Shown: positions 1 through 12,316 of the stretch, piece by piece
Layout of the letters: the number at the start of each line of letters is the position of its first letter
Numbering within the stretch: the stretch's first letter is position 1
DNA from: Massilia solisilvae
GTDB taxonomy: Bacteria > Pseudomonadota > Gammaproteobacteria > Burkholderiales > Burkholderiaceae_D
DNA: 64,000 nucleotides
Reading direction: 5' to 3'
Assembly: GCF_024753215.1 (NCBI RefSeq)
Contig: NZ_JANUGV010000003.1
Coordinates: 372,001-436,000 of the forward strand
Position numbers and translations under genes: made by a program
Notes under the pieces: generated by a model
The model's database searches: none
Told to the model about the DNA's origin: nothing
What the model saw: the letters and a program-made list of their open reading frames with translations, nothing else

Positions 1-611
1 GCCTTGGCTTCGATCCCGAGCATGGCCGCGACCTCCGCGGGCGCCGGCAGCGCCTCGATGCGGTAGGTGGCGCCGGACAGCGGGGCGGCCTTCATCAGGT
101 GCTCGTTCGGGGTGATGCTGGAAAAGTCCTGCTCCAGGTAGGACGGCGCGCAGGCTGGATTGACCCAGCGGTCCTCGACCTGGATCGGTACCTCGTCTTC
201 CAGGTGCACGATAACCGAATGGAACAGCGGCGTGCCCGGCGCCACCCCGAAGCGGGCCGCCAGCGCCTCGCTGGCCGGGGCGCGCTCGAGCAGGCGGCAA
301 TCGCTGCGGTGCGCATGGCCGCGGGCCCGGATTTCGTCGGCGATGTTGCGGATCTCGACCAGCGTGGCCTGGTACTTTTGGGGGGCGACGAAGGTGCCGG
401 CGCCCTGGCGGCGGGTCAGCACCTGCTCGGCGGTCAGCTCGCGCACGGCACGGTTGACGGTCATGCGCGATACCCCGAACTGGCGCACCAGCGCCTGCTC
501 GGACGGCACCAGGTCCCCCTCTTTCCAGCGGCCGCTGGCGATTTCGGCAACCAGGTAGTCCTTGATGCGCTGGAAGATCGGGGTGTTGTCTTGCGCGCTG
601 TGTTCTTCCAA
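1..611 (-). CDS. hutC: Histidine utilisation repressor HutC (GntR family), C-terminus cut by window edge
   Basis: GntR/HutC-family repressor that in known systems responds to urocanate and controls hut genes. Read from the minus strand, the protein opens with an N-terminal winged helix (VPSEQALVRQFGVSRMTVNR) followed by the UTRA ligand-binding domain with the HutC-typical stretches EIRNIADEIRARGH and VEDRWVNPACAPSYLEQDFS. About 203 residues are visible; the family is about 235-245, so the last 30-40 are outside the window. No ATG lies near the domain start. I chose TTG at 611-609 because GGAGAG lies 4 bases upstream. It is separated from the hutU operon by three other genes and is transcribed divergently from ada. 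Confidence 0.88.
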   Translation of the reverse strand, partial: MEEHSAQDNTPIFQRIKDYLVAEIASGRWKEGDLVPSEQALVRQFGVSRMTVNRAVRELTAEQVLTRRQGAGTFVAPQKYQATLVEIRNIADEIRARGHAHRSDCRLLERAPASEALAARFGVAPGTPLFHSVIVHLEDEVPIQVEDRWVNPACAPSYLEQDFSSITPNEHLMKAAPLSGATYRIEALPAPAEVAAMLGIEAK

Positions 612-744
612 ACTACTCTCCGAAGTTCCCGGCGACGCGGCCGGGTATAGCCGGATTCTACCGCCAATTCGACAGCAAGAGTCGGAGTGCCGGCGCGGCG
701 GCGGGGCACTACGATGGTCCCAATGCCAACCAGAGGAGCGCGCC

Positions 745-1808
<1,064 letters not shown>

Positions 1809-1812
<4 letters not shown>

Positions 1813-2498
1813 TCACGCACGACTGGGAGCGCGTGCGCGAAGAGCTCGATGCGTTCGGCTGCGCGACCATCCCCGGCCTGCTGTCTCCCGCCGAATGCGA
1901 CAGCTACGCGCAAAGCTATGCGCGGCCCGGGCTGTTTCGCAGCCGGGTGGTGATGGAGCGCTTCCATTTCGGGCGCGGCGAATACCAGTACTTTGCCTAT
2001 CCGCTGCCGCCAGGGCTGGCCGCGTTGCGCGGCGCGCTCTACGAGCCGCTGGCGCGCATCGCCAACGGCTGGCAACAGGCGCTGGGCGAGTCCGGGCGCT
2101 TTCCGCCTGCCCATGCCGAGTACCTGGCGCGCTGCCATGCCGCCGGCCAGACGCGCCCGACGCCGCTGCTGCTGCAATACGGCGCGGGCGACTACAACTG
2201 CCTGCACCAGGACCTGTACGGCGAACTGGTCTTCCCGCTGCAGGTGGCGGTGCTGCTGTCGCGCCCGGGGGCGGATTTCACCGGCGGCCAATTCGTGCTG
2301 ACCGAACAGCGGCCGCGCATGCAGTCGCGCGTCGAGGTGGTGCCGCTGGCGCAGGGCGATGCCGTGATCTTCCCCGTCAGCCAGCGGCCGGTGGGCGGCA
2401 CGCGCGGGCCATACCGCGTCAATATGCGGCACGGCGTGAGCCGCGTGCGCAGTGGCGTGCGGCACACGCTCGGCATCATCTTCCACGACGCTGCCTGA
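1809..2498 (+). CDS. 2OG-Fe(II) oxygenase family protein, coupled to ada
   Basis: 229 aa predicted non-haem iron, 2-oxoglutarate-dependent dioxygenase. Visible facial-triad candidates are His133 and Asp135 in NCLHQDLYG and His208 in VNMRHGVS; Arg218 in the following RHTLGIIFHDA segment may bind 2-oxoglutarate. The fold is a plain double-stranded beta-helix with no extra domain. The 4-base start/stop overlap with ada suggests a role in the alkylation response, possibly AlkB-like demethylation, but the substrate cannot be read from sequence and this is not canonical AlkB. Confidence is high for the family and low for the function. Confidence 0.85.
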
Positions 2499-2529
2499 GC
2501 TCATCCGCTGCGGTTTGACCATTCCGCAA

Positions 2530-2541
2530 TTTTCTATACAC
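2530..2541. promoter_or_regulatory. Candidate second HutC-like site upstream of the amidohydrolase
   Basis: The reverse complement of this 12-mer (GTGTATAGAAAA) matches the hutU palindrome TTGTATAGACAA at 10 of 12 positions. It lies about 63 bases before the amidohydrolase start. It is not a good palindrome itself, and TATACA could equally be a -10 element, so this is a tentative regulon link only. Confidence 0.3.
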
Positions 2542-2603
2542 TCTGCTTCTTGCCCCGGATCCCGCAATGGGGTCCTCCATCACAAGAACGGAGAAAACAT
2601 CCC

Positions 2604-4280
2604 ATGCGCCTGCGCCAGATTCCCCTGCAGTGTTCCTTGCTTGCCGCCGTCGGCTTCGCCAGCCTTGCCCATGCCGATACGGTGATCGACCGCGCCAACG
2701 GCTACACGCTCAATACCAAGGGCGACATGGTGCAGTTCGAATCGATGGCGTTCGATGACAAGGGCCGCATCATCGCGGTGGGCGCGGCGGGCGAGGTGGC
2801 CGCCAGGGCGCCGGGCGCAAAGCATGTGGACCTGCACGGCCAGACCGTGCTGCCGGGCCTGATCGACGCGCACGGCCACGTGTTCGGCCTGGGCGGCATG
2901 CTGACCCAGCTCGACCTGTCCGCCACCACCTCGCTGGCCGATGCGCTCAAGGCCATTGGCCAGTACGCGGCCACGCGCAGCGCAGGGGATTGGCTGCATG
3001 GGCGCGGCTGGAACCAGGAGAACTGGAAGCTGGGGCGCTTCCCGACCGCCGCCGAACTCGATGCCGTGGTGGGCGACCGCCCGGTATGGCTGCAGCGCGT
3101 GGACGGCCACGCCGGCTGGGCCAACAGCCGCGCGCTGGCGGCAGCCGGCATCACCAAGGCCACGCCGGATCCGGTGGGCGGCAGGATCATGCGCGACGCC
3201 GACGGCAACCCGACCGGTGTGCTGGTGGACGCGGCGCAGGAATTGGTCAACCGCGTTGTGCCCAGGCTGGGTGAACAGGAGGCGCGCCGCCAGCTCGACG
3301 CCGCGCTCAGGCAAATGGCGCAGGTGGGCCTGACCAGCGTGCACGACGCCGGCATCGGCGTGAACGAAGACCGTCTGTACCGCGACTACGCCGACCACGG
3401 CAAGCTGACCGCGCGCATCTACGCCATGATCGGCGGCACCGGCGCCGACTTCGATCAGCTGGCCAAGAACGGCCCGCTCAAAAGCTATGCCGGCGACATG
3501 TACGCGCTGGCCGCCGTCAAGCTGTACGCCGACGGCGCACTGGGCAGCCGTGGCGCCGCGCTGATCCAGCCATATTCGGACGAACCGGCCTCGCACGGCC
3601 TGCTGTTCCACAAGAGCGCCGAGATCGACGCGATGATGAAGAAGGCCATGCAGAAGGGCTACCAGGTCAACGTGCACGCGATCGGCGACGCCGGCAACCG
3701 CCAGATCCTCGACACCTTCGCCAAGGAGATCCCGGCCACGAAGACCGGCGCGCTGCGCCACCGCATCGAGCACGCGCAGGTGGTGGCCCTCAGCGACCTG
3801 CCGCGCTTCAAATCGATCGGCATCATCCCGTCGATGCAGCCGACCCATGCGACCTCGGACAAGAACATGGCCGAGCAGCGCGTGGGGCACGAGCGCATCA
3901 AGGGCGCCTATGCCTGGCGCACCTTCCTGCAACAGGGTTCGCGCATCGCCTGCGGTTCCGATTTCCCGGTCGAGTCGCCCAACCCGTTCTACGGCATCCA
4001 CGCGGCCGTGACCCGGCAGGACCACCAGGGCCAGCCGATTGCCGGCTGGTATCCCGAGCAGGAAATGTCGCTCAAGGAAGCGTTCCGCTGCTTCACGCTT
4101 GACGCAGCATACGCCGGCCACCAGGAAAACAACGTAGGCTCGCTGGAACCTGGTAAATACGCGGACTTCATCGTGATCGACCGTGACCTGTTCAAGATGT
4201 CGCCGTACGATATCTACCAGACCCGCGTCCTGCAGACCTGGGTGGCCGGCCGTCCCGTGCTGCAGCAAGACGGTCGTTGA
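2604..4280 (+). CDS. Secreted metal-dependent amidohydrolase (YtcJ-like, amidohydrolase family 3)
   Basis: 558 aa amidohydrolase-superfamily enzyme. An N-terminal signal peptide (about 1-24, ending LAHA) predicts export. Metal-site motif LPGLIDAHGHV gives His90 and His92. Later superfamily features are NVHAIGDAGNR, RIEHAQ, GSDFPVESPNP and the C-terminal beta-sandwich segment GSLEPGKYADFIVID. The in-frame upstream start at 2550 would bury the signal sequence, so ATG 2604 is preferred. It precedes hutU by 117 bases and could take part in histidine-derived or amide metabolism, but this family has broad, mostly unassigned substrates. A weak HutC-like site upstream is the only regulatory hint. Confidence 0.85.
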   Translation: MRLRQIPLQCSLLAAVGFASLAHADTVIDRANGYTLNTKGDMVQFESMAFDDKGRIIAVGAAGEVAARAPGAKHVDLHGQTVLPGLIDAHGHVFGLGGMLTQLDLSATTSLADALKAIGQYAATRSAGDWLHGRGWNQENWKLGRFPTAAELDAVVGDRPVWLQRVDGHAGWANSRALAAAGITKATPDPVGGRIMRDADGNPTGVLVDAAQELVNRVVPRLGEQEARRQLDAALRQMAQVGLTSVHDAGIGVNEDRLYRDYADHGKLTARIYAMIGGTGADFDQLAKNGPLKSYAGDMYALAAVKLYADGALGSRGAALIQPYSDEPASHGLLFHKSAEIDAMMKKAMQKGYQVNVHAIGDAGNRQILDTFAKEIPATKTGALRHRIEHAQVVALSDLPRFKSIGIIPSMQPTHATSDKNMAEQRVGHERIKGAYAWRTFLQQGSRIACGSDFPVESPNPFYGIHAAVTRQDHQGQPIAGWYPEQEMSLKEAFRCFTLDAAYAGHQENNVGSLEPGKYADFIVIDRDLFKMSPYDIYQTRVLQTWVAGRPVLQQDGR

Positions 4281-4308
4281 TCCAGGCGGCACGCCGGGTC
4301 CGGCCGGT

Positions 4309-4337
4309 TTGACAAGGTTGTATAGACAACTTAGACT
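4309..4337 (+). promoter_or_regulatory. hut operon promoter with embedded HutC operator
   Basis: TTGACA (4309-4314) and TAGACT (4332-4337) are spaced by 17 bases like a sigma70 promoter. The dyad TTGTATAGACAA (4318-4329) sits between them and resembles the Pseudomonas HutC operator core CTTGTATGTACAAG. Repressor binding here would block RNA polymerase directly. hutU starts 60 bases downstream of the -10. Confidence 0.7.
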
Positions 4338-4397
4338 CTGAGCATCGCAAGGCGCGCGATCGGTTTCGCGCGCCGTTTCCTTTCGAAGGGAGTTGCC

Positions 4398-6110
<1,713 letters not shown>

Positions 6111-6117
6111 GGCATCC

Positions 6118-7665
6118 ATGAAACGATCCGAATCCAGCCTCGTCCTGCGCCCCGGCGCACTCACCTTGAACGACCTGCGCGCCGCGTGGGGAGCGCGTGG
6201 CACGCTCGCGCTCGAACCCGGCGCCTACGCTGCCATCGACGCCTCCGCCGCCGCGGTCCAGGCCATCGTCGCCAAGGGCGACCCGGCGTACGGCATCAAC
6301 ACCGGCTTTGGCCTGCTCGCCAAAAAGCACATCGAGCACGACCAGCTGGCGCAGCTGCAGCGCAACCTGATCCTGTCGCATGCGGTCGGCACCGGCGAGC
6401 TGCTGCCTGACGCAGTGGTTCGCCTCATCCTTCTGACCAAAATCGGCAGCCTGGCGCGCGGCTATTCCGGCGTGCGGCGCGTGATCGTCGATACGCTGGT
6501 CGCGCTCTACAACGCCGGCATCATGCCGGCCATTCCGTCGCAGGGCTCGGTCGGCGCGTCCGGCGACCTGGCGCCGCTGGCGCACATGACGCTGGCCATG
6601 CTCGGCGTCGGCCAGGTGCGCGTGGACGGGCGCCTGCTCGATGCAAGCGAGGCGCTTGCCCGAGCCGGCATCGAAGCGGTCGAGCTGGGGCCGAAGGAGG
6701 GCCTGGCGCTCATCAACGGCACCCAGGTCTCGACCGCGCTCGCGCTCGACGGACTGTTCATGGCCGAGCGCCTGCTGGAAGCGGGCATGGTGTCGGGCGC
6801 GCTGTCGCTGGACGCCGCGCGCGGCAGCGACGCGCCGTTCGACCCGCGCGTGCACGCAGTGCGCGGGCAGCCGGGCCAGATCGCGGCGGCGGCCATCTAC
6901 CGCCAGCTGGTGGCCGGCAGCGCGATCCGCGCCTCGCACCTGGTCGGCGACGAGCGCGTGCAGGACCCGTACAGCCTGCGCTGCCAGCCGCAGGTGATGG
7001 GCGCCGTGATGGACCTGATCGGGGGCGCCGGGCGCACCCTGCTGATCGAGGCCAACGCGGTCACCGACAACCCGCTGGTGTTCGCCGACGCAGGGGAGGT
7101 GATCTCGGGCGGGAACTTCCACGCCGAGCCGGTAGCGTTCGCGGCCGACACGCTGGCGCTGGCGATCGCCGAGATCGGCGCGCTGGCCGAGCGCCGCATT
7201 GCGCTGCTGATCGACGCCACCTTGTCCGGCCTGCCGCCGTTCCTGGTGCGCGAGCCGGGCGTCAATTCGGGCTTCATGATCGCGCACGTGACCGCTGCGG
7301 CGCTGGCGTCGGAGAACAAGTCGCTGGCGCATCCGGCCAGCGTGGACAGCCTGCCCACCTCGGCCAACCAGGAGGACCACGTCAGCATGGCCACCTTCGC
7401 GGCGCGCCGGCTGGGCCAAATGGCGCACAATACGGCGGTCATCGTCGGGATCGAGCTGCTGGCGGCGGCGCAGGGGATCGACTTCCACCGGCCGCTCGCC
7501 AGTTCCGCTTATCTCGAAGACGTGCATGCGCGCCTGCGCCAACGGGTGCCGCGCTTCGACGAGGACCGCTTCTTCGCGCCGGACATCGAGGCCGCGCGCC
7601 GCATGGTGGTCGACGGCGAGCTGTCGGCGTCGTGCAAGGAGCTGTTCGCGGCGCTGCACGCCTGA
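6118..7665 (+). CDS. hutH: Histidine ammonia-lyase
   Basis: First step of histidine catabolism: L-histidine to trans-urocanate plus ammonia, by a homotetramer. 515 aa, the normal length. The catalytic MIO prosthetic group forms by autocyclisation of Ala147-Ser148-Gly149 within [14 protein letters not shown]. Other family marks are [11 protein letters not shown] near residue 58, NGTQVSTAL and [14 protein letters not shown]. It follows hutU by 7 bases and precedes hutG by 31, with no terminator seen, so translation is probably coupled to hutU. No missing residues noted. Confidence 0.98.
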   Translation: MKRSESSLVLRPGALTLNDLRAAWGARGTLALEPGAYAAIDASAAAVQAIVAKGDPAYGINTGFGLLAKKHIEHDQLAQLQRNLILSHAVGTGELLPDAVVRLILLTKIGSLARGYSGVRRVIVDTLVALYNAGIMPAIPSQGSVGASGDLAPLAHMTLAMLGVGQVRVDGRLLDASEALARAGIEAVELGPKEGLALINGTQVSTALALDGLFMAERLLEAGMVSGALSLDAARGSDAPFDPRVHAVRGQPGQIAAAAIYRQLVAGSAIRASHLVGDERVQDPYSLRCQPQVMGAVMDLIGGAGRTLLIEANAVTDNPLVFADAGEVISGGNFHAEPVAFAADTLALAIAEIGALAERRIALLIDATLSGLPPFLVREPGVNSGFMIAHVTAAALASENKSLAHPASVDSLPTSANQEDHVSMATFAARRLGQMAHNTAVIVGIELLAAAQGIDFHRPLASSAYLEDVHARLRQRVPRFDEDRFFAPDIEAARRMVVDGELSASCKELFAALHA

Positions 7666-7696
7666 ATCGCAACCCAGCTAACAACAGGAGTCGTCC

Positions 7697-8485
7697 ATGG
7701 AGTTCAGGTTCAAGGCAGGCACTGTTCCGATGTTGTTGTCGATGCCGCACGTGGGCACCGACATCCCGGACGAGGTCGCGCATACGCTGGCGCCGTGCGC
7801 ACGCGCACTCGCAGACACCGACTGGCACCTTACGCGGCTGTACGACTTCGCCGAGGCGCTGGGCATCTCGGTGCTGTCGGCGCGCTGGTCGCGCTATGTC
7901 ATCGACCTGAACCGCCCGCCCGAGGACACCAACCTGTACCCCGGCATGGACACCACCGGCCTGTGCCCGGTCGATACCTTCGGCCGCGAGAGCCTGTACC
8001 TGCCCGGCAGGGAGCCCGGCCACGCTGAAGTCGAGCGGCGCCTGGCGCGCCACTGGCGTCCCTACCACGACCAGCTGCGCGCCGAACTGGACCGCCTGCT
8101 GGCGCTGCACGGCCGCGTGCTGTTGTGGGACGCGCATTCGATCGCGTCCACCGTGCCGCGCTTTTTCGAGGGCCGCCTGCCGGACCTGAACTTCGGCACC
8201 GCCGAAGGCAAGTCGTGCGACCCGGGGCTGCAGCAAGCGGTGGTGGACGTGGCGCGCGCGCACGGCAGGTTCTCGATCGCGGTCAACGGCCGCTTCAAGG
8301 GCGGCTACATCACGCGCCACTACGGGCGGCCGCACGAGAACGTGCACGCGATCCAGCTCGAGATGTGCCAGTGCTTGTACATGGATGAGGCGCCGCCGTT
8401 TGCCTACCGGCCCGAGGTCGCCGCCGAGATCCAGCCGCTGCTGGCCCAGATGGTCGGCGCCGCGCTCGAATGGGTGCGCACATGA
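7697..8485 (+). CDS. hutG: N-formylglutamate deformylase
   Basis: Last step of the HutF branch: hydrolyses N-formyl-L-glutamate to glutamate and formate. 262 aa, matching the family. Recognised by LLSMPHVGTDIP near the N-terminus, DLNRPPEDTNLYPG, LLWDAHSI and the C-terminal YITRHYGRPHENVHAIQLEM segment, which carries the conserved histidines and glutamate of this zinc-dependent hydrolase family. ATG 7697 has CAGGAG upstream. Its TGA overlaps the hutF ATG. Its presence with hutF shows that nitrogen leaves by the two-step formimidoylglutamate route, not by formiminoglutamase. Confidence 0.95.
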   Translation: MEFRFKAGTVPMLLSMPHVGTDIPDEVAHTLAPCARALADTDWHLTRLYDFAEALGISVLSARWSRYVIDLNRPPEDTNLYPGMDTTGLCPVDTFGRESLYLPGREPGHAEVERRLARHWRPYHDQLRAELDRLLALHGRVLLWDAHSIASTVPRFFEGRLPDLNFGTAEGKSCDPGLQQAVVDVARAHGRFSIAVNGRFKGGYITRHYGRPHENVHAIQLEMCQCLYMDEAPPFAYRPEVAAEIQPLLAQMVGAALEWVRT

Positions 8486-9849
8486 TGGCCCTGTTCGCGC
8501 GCCATGCGCTGCTGCCCGAGGGCTGGCGGGGCGACGTGCTGGTGGAATGGGACAGCAAGGGCGACCTGGTGCGCGTGCAGGCCGGCGCCTCCCCCAGGCT
8601 CGGCGTGGCGCGCGCCGACTACGTGGTGCCGGGCATGGTCAACCTGCATTCGCACGCGTTCCAACGCGCGATGGGCGGCTTGACCGAAAAGCTCGGCGAC
8701 GGCCCGGACAGCTTCTGGACCTGGCGCGAGCTGATGTACCGGTTTGCGGGCCGCATCTCGCCCGCGCAGCTGGAAGCGATTGCGGCACAGCTGTACGTGG
8801 AATGCCTGCGCCACGGCTATACGTCCGTGTGCGAGTTCCACTACCTGCACCGTGACCCCAACGGCGCCACCTACGCGCGCCCGGCCGAGATGGCCGAACG
8901 GATCGCCACTGGGGCCCAGCAGGCCGGCATCGGCATGACCCTGCTGCCCGTGCTCTACAGCCATGCCGGCTTCGGCGAGCAGCCGCTCAGGCCGGAGCAG
9001 CAGCGCTTTCGCAGCGACGTCGCGCTGGTGCTGGCGATCGCCGAAAGCCTGGAACAACTGCGCGGCGGTCAGTTCGAAGTGGGCGCCGCGCCGCACTCGC
9101 TGCGCGCGGCCGGCGCGGCGCAGGTGCGCGAGCTGGCGGCGTCGCTGCCGCACGGCCGCCCGCTGCACATCCACGTCGCCGAGCAGCAGGCCGAGGTCGA
9201 GCAGTGCCTTGCGGCCTGCGGCAAGCGGCCGGTCGAATACCTGATGGAGCGCGTCGGCGTGGACGAGCACTGGTGCCTGGTGCACGCCACCCACCTGGTG
9301 GACGAAGAGGTCGAGGCGCTGGCCACGAGCGGCGCAGTGGCCGGCCTGTGCCCGACGACCGAAGCGAACCTGGGCGACGGTCTGTTCCCGCTGGCCTCCT
9401 ACATCGAGGCGGGCGGGCAGTTCGGGATCGGCAGCGACAGCCATGTGTCGCAAAGCCCGGTCGAGGAGCTGCGCTGGCTGGAGTATGGCCAGCGCCTCTT
9501 GCGCCAGCGCCGCAACGTGGCCGCCACGCGCGACCGCCCCGACGTCGGCCAATACCTGTGGCAGGAGGCGCTGCGCGGGGGCGCCCAGGCAGCCGGCCGG
9601 CGGGTTGGCGCGCTCGAGGCGGGGCGGCGTGCCGACCTGCTGGTGCTCGATGGTGCGCATCCCAACCTGGAAGGCGTGGCCGACGAGGACGTGCTCGGGC
9701 GCTTCATCTTCTGCGGCAACGACAACCTGGTGCGCGACGTGCTGGCCGGCGGCCACTGGGTCGTGCAGGGCGCTCGCCACATCGCGCAGGACGCGATCGC
9801 CGAGCGCTACCGCCACGCCATCCACCAACTGCGCGAGGTGCGCCCATGA
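8482..9849 (+). CDS. hutF: Formimidoylglutamate deiminase
   Basis: Removes ammonia from N-formimidoyl-L-glutamate to give N-formylglutamate, the substrate of HutG. 455 aa amidohydrolase-fold enzyme. Metal ligands His56 and His58 lie in NLHSHAFQRAMGG. Further marks are LHIHVAEQQAEVE, WCLVHATHL, LCPTTEANLGDGLFP and the metal-binding GIGSDSHVSQSPVEELRWLE. I chose ATG 8482, overlapping the hutG stop by four bases; a second ATG follows at once and an in-frame start at 8470 is also open. It overlaps hutD downstream the same way. Confidence 0.96.
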   Translation: MMALFARHALLPEGWRGDVLVEWDSKGDLVRVQAGASPRLGVARADYVVPGMVNLHSHAFQRAMGGLTEKLGDGPDSFWTWRELMYRFAGRISPAQLEAIAAQLYVECLRHGYTSVCEFHYLHRDPNGATYARPAEMAERIATGAQQAGIGMTLLPVLYSHAGFGEQPLRPEQQRFRSDVALVLAIAESLEQLRGGQFEVGAAPHSLRAAGAAQVRELAASLPHGRPLHIHVAEQQAEVEQCLAACGKRPVEYLMERVGVDEHWCLVHATHLVDEEVEALATSGAVAGLCPTTEANLGDGLFPLASYIEAGGQFGIGSDSHVSQSPVEELRWLEYGQRLLRQRRNVAATRDRPDVGQYLWQEALRGGAQAAGRRVGALEAGRRADLLVLDGAHPNLEGVADEDVLGRFIFCGNDNLVRDVLAGGHWVVQGARHIAQDAIAERYRHAIHQLREVRP

Positions 9850-10424
9850 GCACTCTGATTCCTTTTGCAGGACTGTCGCCGGTCCCGTGGAAAAACGGCG
9901 GCGGCAGCACCACCGAGATCGCCATCGCCCCGCCTGACGCGCTCTTCGACGAGTTCGAATGGCGCGTGAGCCTGGCCACGATTGCCGCGGACGGGCCGTT
10001 CTCGCAGTTTCCGGGCGTGGACCGCACGCTGGTGCTGGTCGAGGGCCATGGCGTGACGCTCGACTTCGAGGATGGCGAGCGCATGCTGGTGTGCGAGGAC
10101 GAGCCGCTGGCGGCCTTCCCCGGCGAGACCCGCGTCGATGCCAAGCTCAATCGCGGCGCCACCACCGACTTCAACGTGATGACGCGCCGCGAGCGCTGCC
10201 ATCACGAGTTCGGCCGGCGCGTACTGGCCGGCACGTCCACGTTCGCGCCGCGCGGCGACGTCACGGTGCTGTTCCTGGCCCAGGGCGACAGCCTCACGGT
10301 TTCGAACGATGCCGAGCGCATCGGCATGGTGCGGTTCGACGCGCTGGTCTTCGACGGCGACGCCCTGTGGACGCTGGAGGCGGTCCAGGCCGAGATCTTC
10401 ATCGTTGATATTTTCTATGAGTGA
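9846..10424 (+). CDS. hutD: HutD family protein
   Basis: 192 aa conserved protein of hut operons, of cupin-like fold. In Pseudomonas it is proposed to govern the level of hut expression, perhaps by binding an intermediate; no enzymatic reaction is established. Recognised by [15 protein letters not shown] at the N-terminus, [24 protein letters not shown] and the central DFNVMTRR. It overlaps hutF by 4 bases and hutI by 8, so its dosage is tightly tied to theirs. Cytoplasmic, no signal peptide. Confidence 0.93.
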   Translation: MSTLIPFAGLSPVPWKNGGGSTTEIAIAPPDALFDEFEWRVSLATIAADGPFSQFPGVDRTLVLVEGHGVTLDFEDGERMLVCEDEPLAAFPGETRVDAKLNRGATTDFNVMTRRERCHHEFGRRVLAGTSTFAPRGDVTVLFLAQGDSLTVSNDAERIGMVRFDALVFDGDALWTLEAVQAEIFIVDIFYE

Positions 10425-11661
10425 GCCGGCGCGCGCGCGCTGGGACGCGCTGTTCACCAACGTGCACCTGGCCACCATGACCGATGGCTACGGCGAGCTG
10501 GTCGATGCCGCCATCGCCGTGGCGGGCGGGCGCATCGCCTGGCTGGGGCCGCGCGGCCAGGCCCCGGGCGAAGCGCGCGCGGTGCACGACTGCGGCGGCG
10601 CATGGATGACGCCCGGCCTGATCGACTGCCACACCCATATCGTTTATGCCGGCAACCGCAGCGACGAGTTCGAGGCGCGCCTGAACGGGGCAGGGTACGA
10701 GGAGATCGCACGGCGCGGCGGCGGCATCATGTCCACGGTGCGCGCCACGCGCGCGGCCAGCGTGGACGAGCTGGTGCGCGCCAGCCTGCCGCGCGTGGCC
10801 AGCCTGCTGGCCGAGGGCGTGACCACCATCGAGATCAAGTCGGGCTATGGCCTGACGCTGGAAAGTGAACGGGCGATGCTGCAGGCCGCGCGCCGCATCG
10901 GCGAACTGCTGCCGGTGCGGGTGGCCACCACCTTCCTGGGCGCCCATGCGCTGCCGCCCGAGTTCGCCGGCCGTGCCGACGACTACATCGGCCACCTGTG
11001 CGAGCACATGCTGCCCGAGCTGGCGGGGCAGGGGCTGGTGGACGCGGTGGACGCGTTCTGCGAACGGATCGGCTTTTCGCACGACCAGACGCAGCGCCTG
11101 TTCGAGACCGCCCGCAAGCTCGGCCTGCCGGTGAAGCTGCACGCGGAGCAGTTGACGGACCAGCAGGGCGCGCAGCTGGTCGCGCGCTACGGCGGGCTGT
11201 CAGCCGACCACCTGGAGCATCTGTCGCCCGAGGGCGTGCGTGCGATGGCGGAAGGGGGCACGGTGGCGGTGCTGCTGCCGGGCGCCTTTTACTTCTTGCG
11301 CGAGACGGTGGTGCCGCCGGTAGGCGCGCTGCGTGCGGCCGGTGTGCCGATCGCGCTGGCCACCGACTGCAACCCGGGCACCTCGCCGATGACCTCGCTC
11401 CTGCTGGCAATGAACATGGCGTGCACGCTGTGGCGCCTGACGCCACAGGAAGCGCTGGCGGGCTGCACCGTCCACGCGGCGCGCGCGCTCGGCATGCACG
11501 ACGAGGCCGGCACGCTGGAAGTCGGTAAGCGCGCCGACTTTGCCCTGTGGAAGATTGCGCGCCCGGCCGACCTGGCCTACGGCATCGGCTTTAACCCCTG
11601 CCAGGCGGTGGTCAACGCGGGCGCGCTGCGGCCGGCGCAGATGCCGGCAAGCGCCTGCTGA
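10417..11661 (+). CDS. hutI: Imidazolonepropionase
   Basis: Third step: hydrolyses 4-imidazolone-5-propionate to N-formimidoyl-L-glutamate. 414 aa metal-dependent amidohydrolase. Ligand motif [15 protein letters not shown] gives His72 and His74; [32 protein letters not shown] and [12 protein letters not shown] (Asp317) complete the active site. ATG 10417 overlaps the end of hutD by 8 bases; an in-frame upstream start at 10309 lies inside hutD and is disfavoured. Last gene of the operon. I see no strong terminator directly after it. Confidence 0.97.
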   Translation: MSEPARARWDALFTNVHLATMTDGYGELVDAAIAVAGGRIAWLGPRGQAPGEARAVHDCGGAWMTPGLIDCHTHIVYAGNRSDEFEARLNGAGYEEIARRGGGIMSTVRATRAASVDELVRASLPRVASLLAEGVTTIEIKSGYGLTLESERAMLQAARRIGELLPVRVATTFLGAHALPPEFAGRADDYIGHLCEHMLPELAGQGLVDAVDAFCERIGFSHDQTQRLFETARKLGLPVKLHAEQLTDQQGAQLVARYGGLSADHLEHLSPEGVRAMAEGGTVAVLLPGAFYFLRETVVPPVGALRAAGVPIALATDCNPGTSPMTSLLLAMNMACTLWRLTPQEALAGCTVHAARALGMHDEAGTLEVGKRADFALWKIARPADLAYGIGFNPCQAVVNAGALRPAQMPASAC

Positions 11662-11746
11662 GCATCAAGGAACCGCGGACGATACGTGGGCGCGTCGCAA
11701 CAGGCGTGGCGCCAACCGGCTGTGTGGCCAGCGCAACCAGCGTCGA

Positions 11747-11938
11747 TCAAAGCGATTGCAGCTTGGCCCGTGTGGCGGAAACCGCGCGGTGCAGCATGCG
11801 CTCGGCGTGGAAGTCATTCTCGCGCTGGGCCGCGATGGCCTGCAGGTGGCGCGTGTAGCTGTCGAGGCGGGCCCGCAGCACCGCTTTTTGCCACGCCTTG
11901 TACAGCTGTGAGGTGATCGCTTTGACGCTTGATTTCAT
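11747..11938 (-). CDS. Small hypothetical protein, 63 aa
   Basis: Unrecognised 63-residue basic, probably all-helical protein (KAVLRARLDSYTRHLQAI, QRENDFHAERML). A good ribosome-binding site (AAGAGGG, 8 bases before the ATG) and a start at the edge of the open frame argue that it is real. It is convergent with hutI and stands alone. No membrane segment or signal peptide. Function unknown; small proteins of this look occur in Oxalobacteraceae, but I cannot assign a family. Confidence 0.55.
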   Translation of the reverse strand: MKSSVKAITSQLYKAWQKAVLRARLDSYTRHLQAIAAQRENDFHAERMLHRAVSATRAKLQSL

Positions 11939-12195
11939 GGTGGTCGCCCTCTTGGAGAAGCCACCATTTTCGGTTACCGCCGGCCATTGTTCTTGTGTTA
12001 ACTCAATCGCGCCACACGGGCGCTGTCCAGTTGACCGGGCTCAAACCACAGTTTTCCAGCTGAGTAATTATTGAACTAAGGGTAGTCGCGAAAGCGGTAA
12101 CCAGATGTAAAGAGAGCGGAATGGCTTGACCCCAACAGTTAAAGTACAACTTGTTGTTGATTCCAGTCTCCCCTCCCCATCTAAAAAATGGGTTC

Positions 12196-12231
12196 GCCCA
12201 CGGCAGCAACAGCGCCGTGGGCTTTTCTTTT
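12196..12231 (+). terminator. Intrinsic terminator-like hairpin
   Basis: Perfect 9-bp stem GCCCACGGC (12196-12204) / GCCGTGGGC (12214-12222) with a 9-base loop, then TTTTCTTTTCTT on the plus strand. On the minus strand a TTTTTT run follows about six bases after the stem, so it may also end the GNAT transcript. No plus-strand gene sits immediately upstream. Confidence 0.7.
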
Positions 12232-12254
12232 CTTGCCGCGACGGATCGCGAAAC

Positions 12255-12287
12255 GCAGGGTGGGCAGATTCCTGCCCACGCGTCCAA
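12255..12287. repeat. REP-like hairpin, family 1, single copy
   Basis: Contains GCAGGGTGGGCAG-attc-CTGCCCACGCGTCCAA, a divergent single unit of the family found as inverted pairs at 25417, 41953, 52863 and 61086. The stem is TGGGCAG/CTGCCCA. Confidence 0.75.
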
Positions 12288-12316
12288 CCAGCGTGTGCCC
12301 AGCTGTTTCGTCGGAC

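Larger units (their letters stand above)
11939..12316. other. Gene-free stretch with a hairpin terminator and one repeat copy
   Basis: No open frame here looks protein-like. The first part (11939-12190) is comparatively AT-rich and holds nothing I recognise. The second part holds a strong inverted repeat followed by T-runs (12196-12231) and a single copy of the GGGTGGGCAG hairpin (12255-12287). An unidentified small RNA ending at the hairpin is possible but not shown. Confidence 0.5.

Noticed and set aside
12100..12235. Possible small RNA or tRNA remnant ending at the hairpin
   Set aside because: GGTTCG and a strong terminator are present, but no cloverleaf, CCA end or known RNA fold could be drawn.
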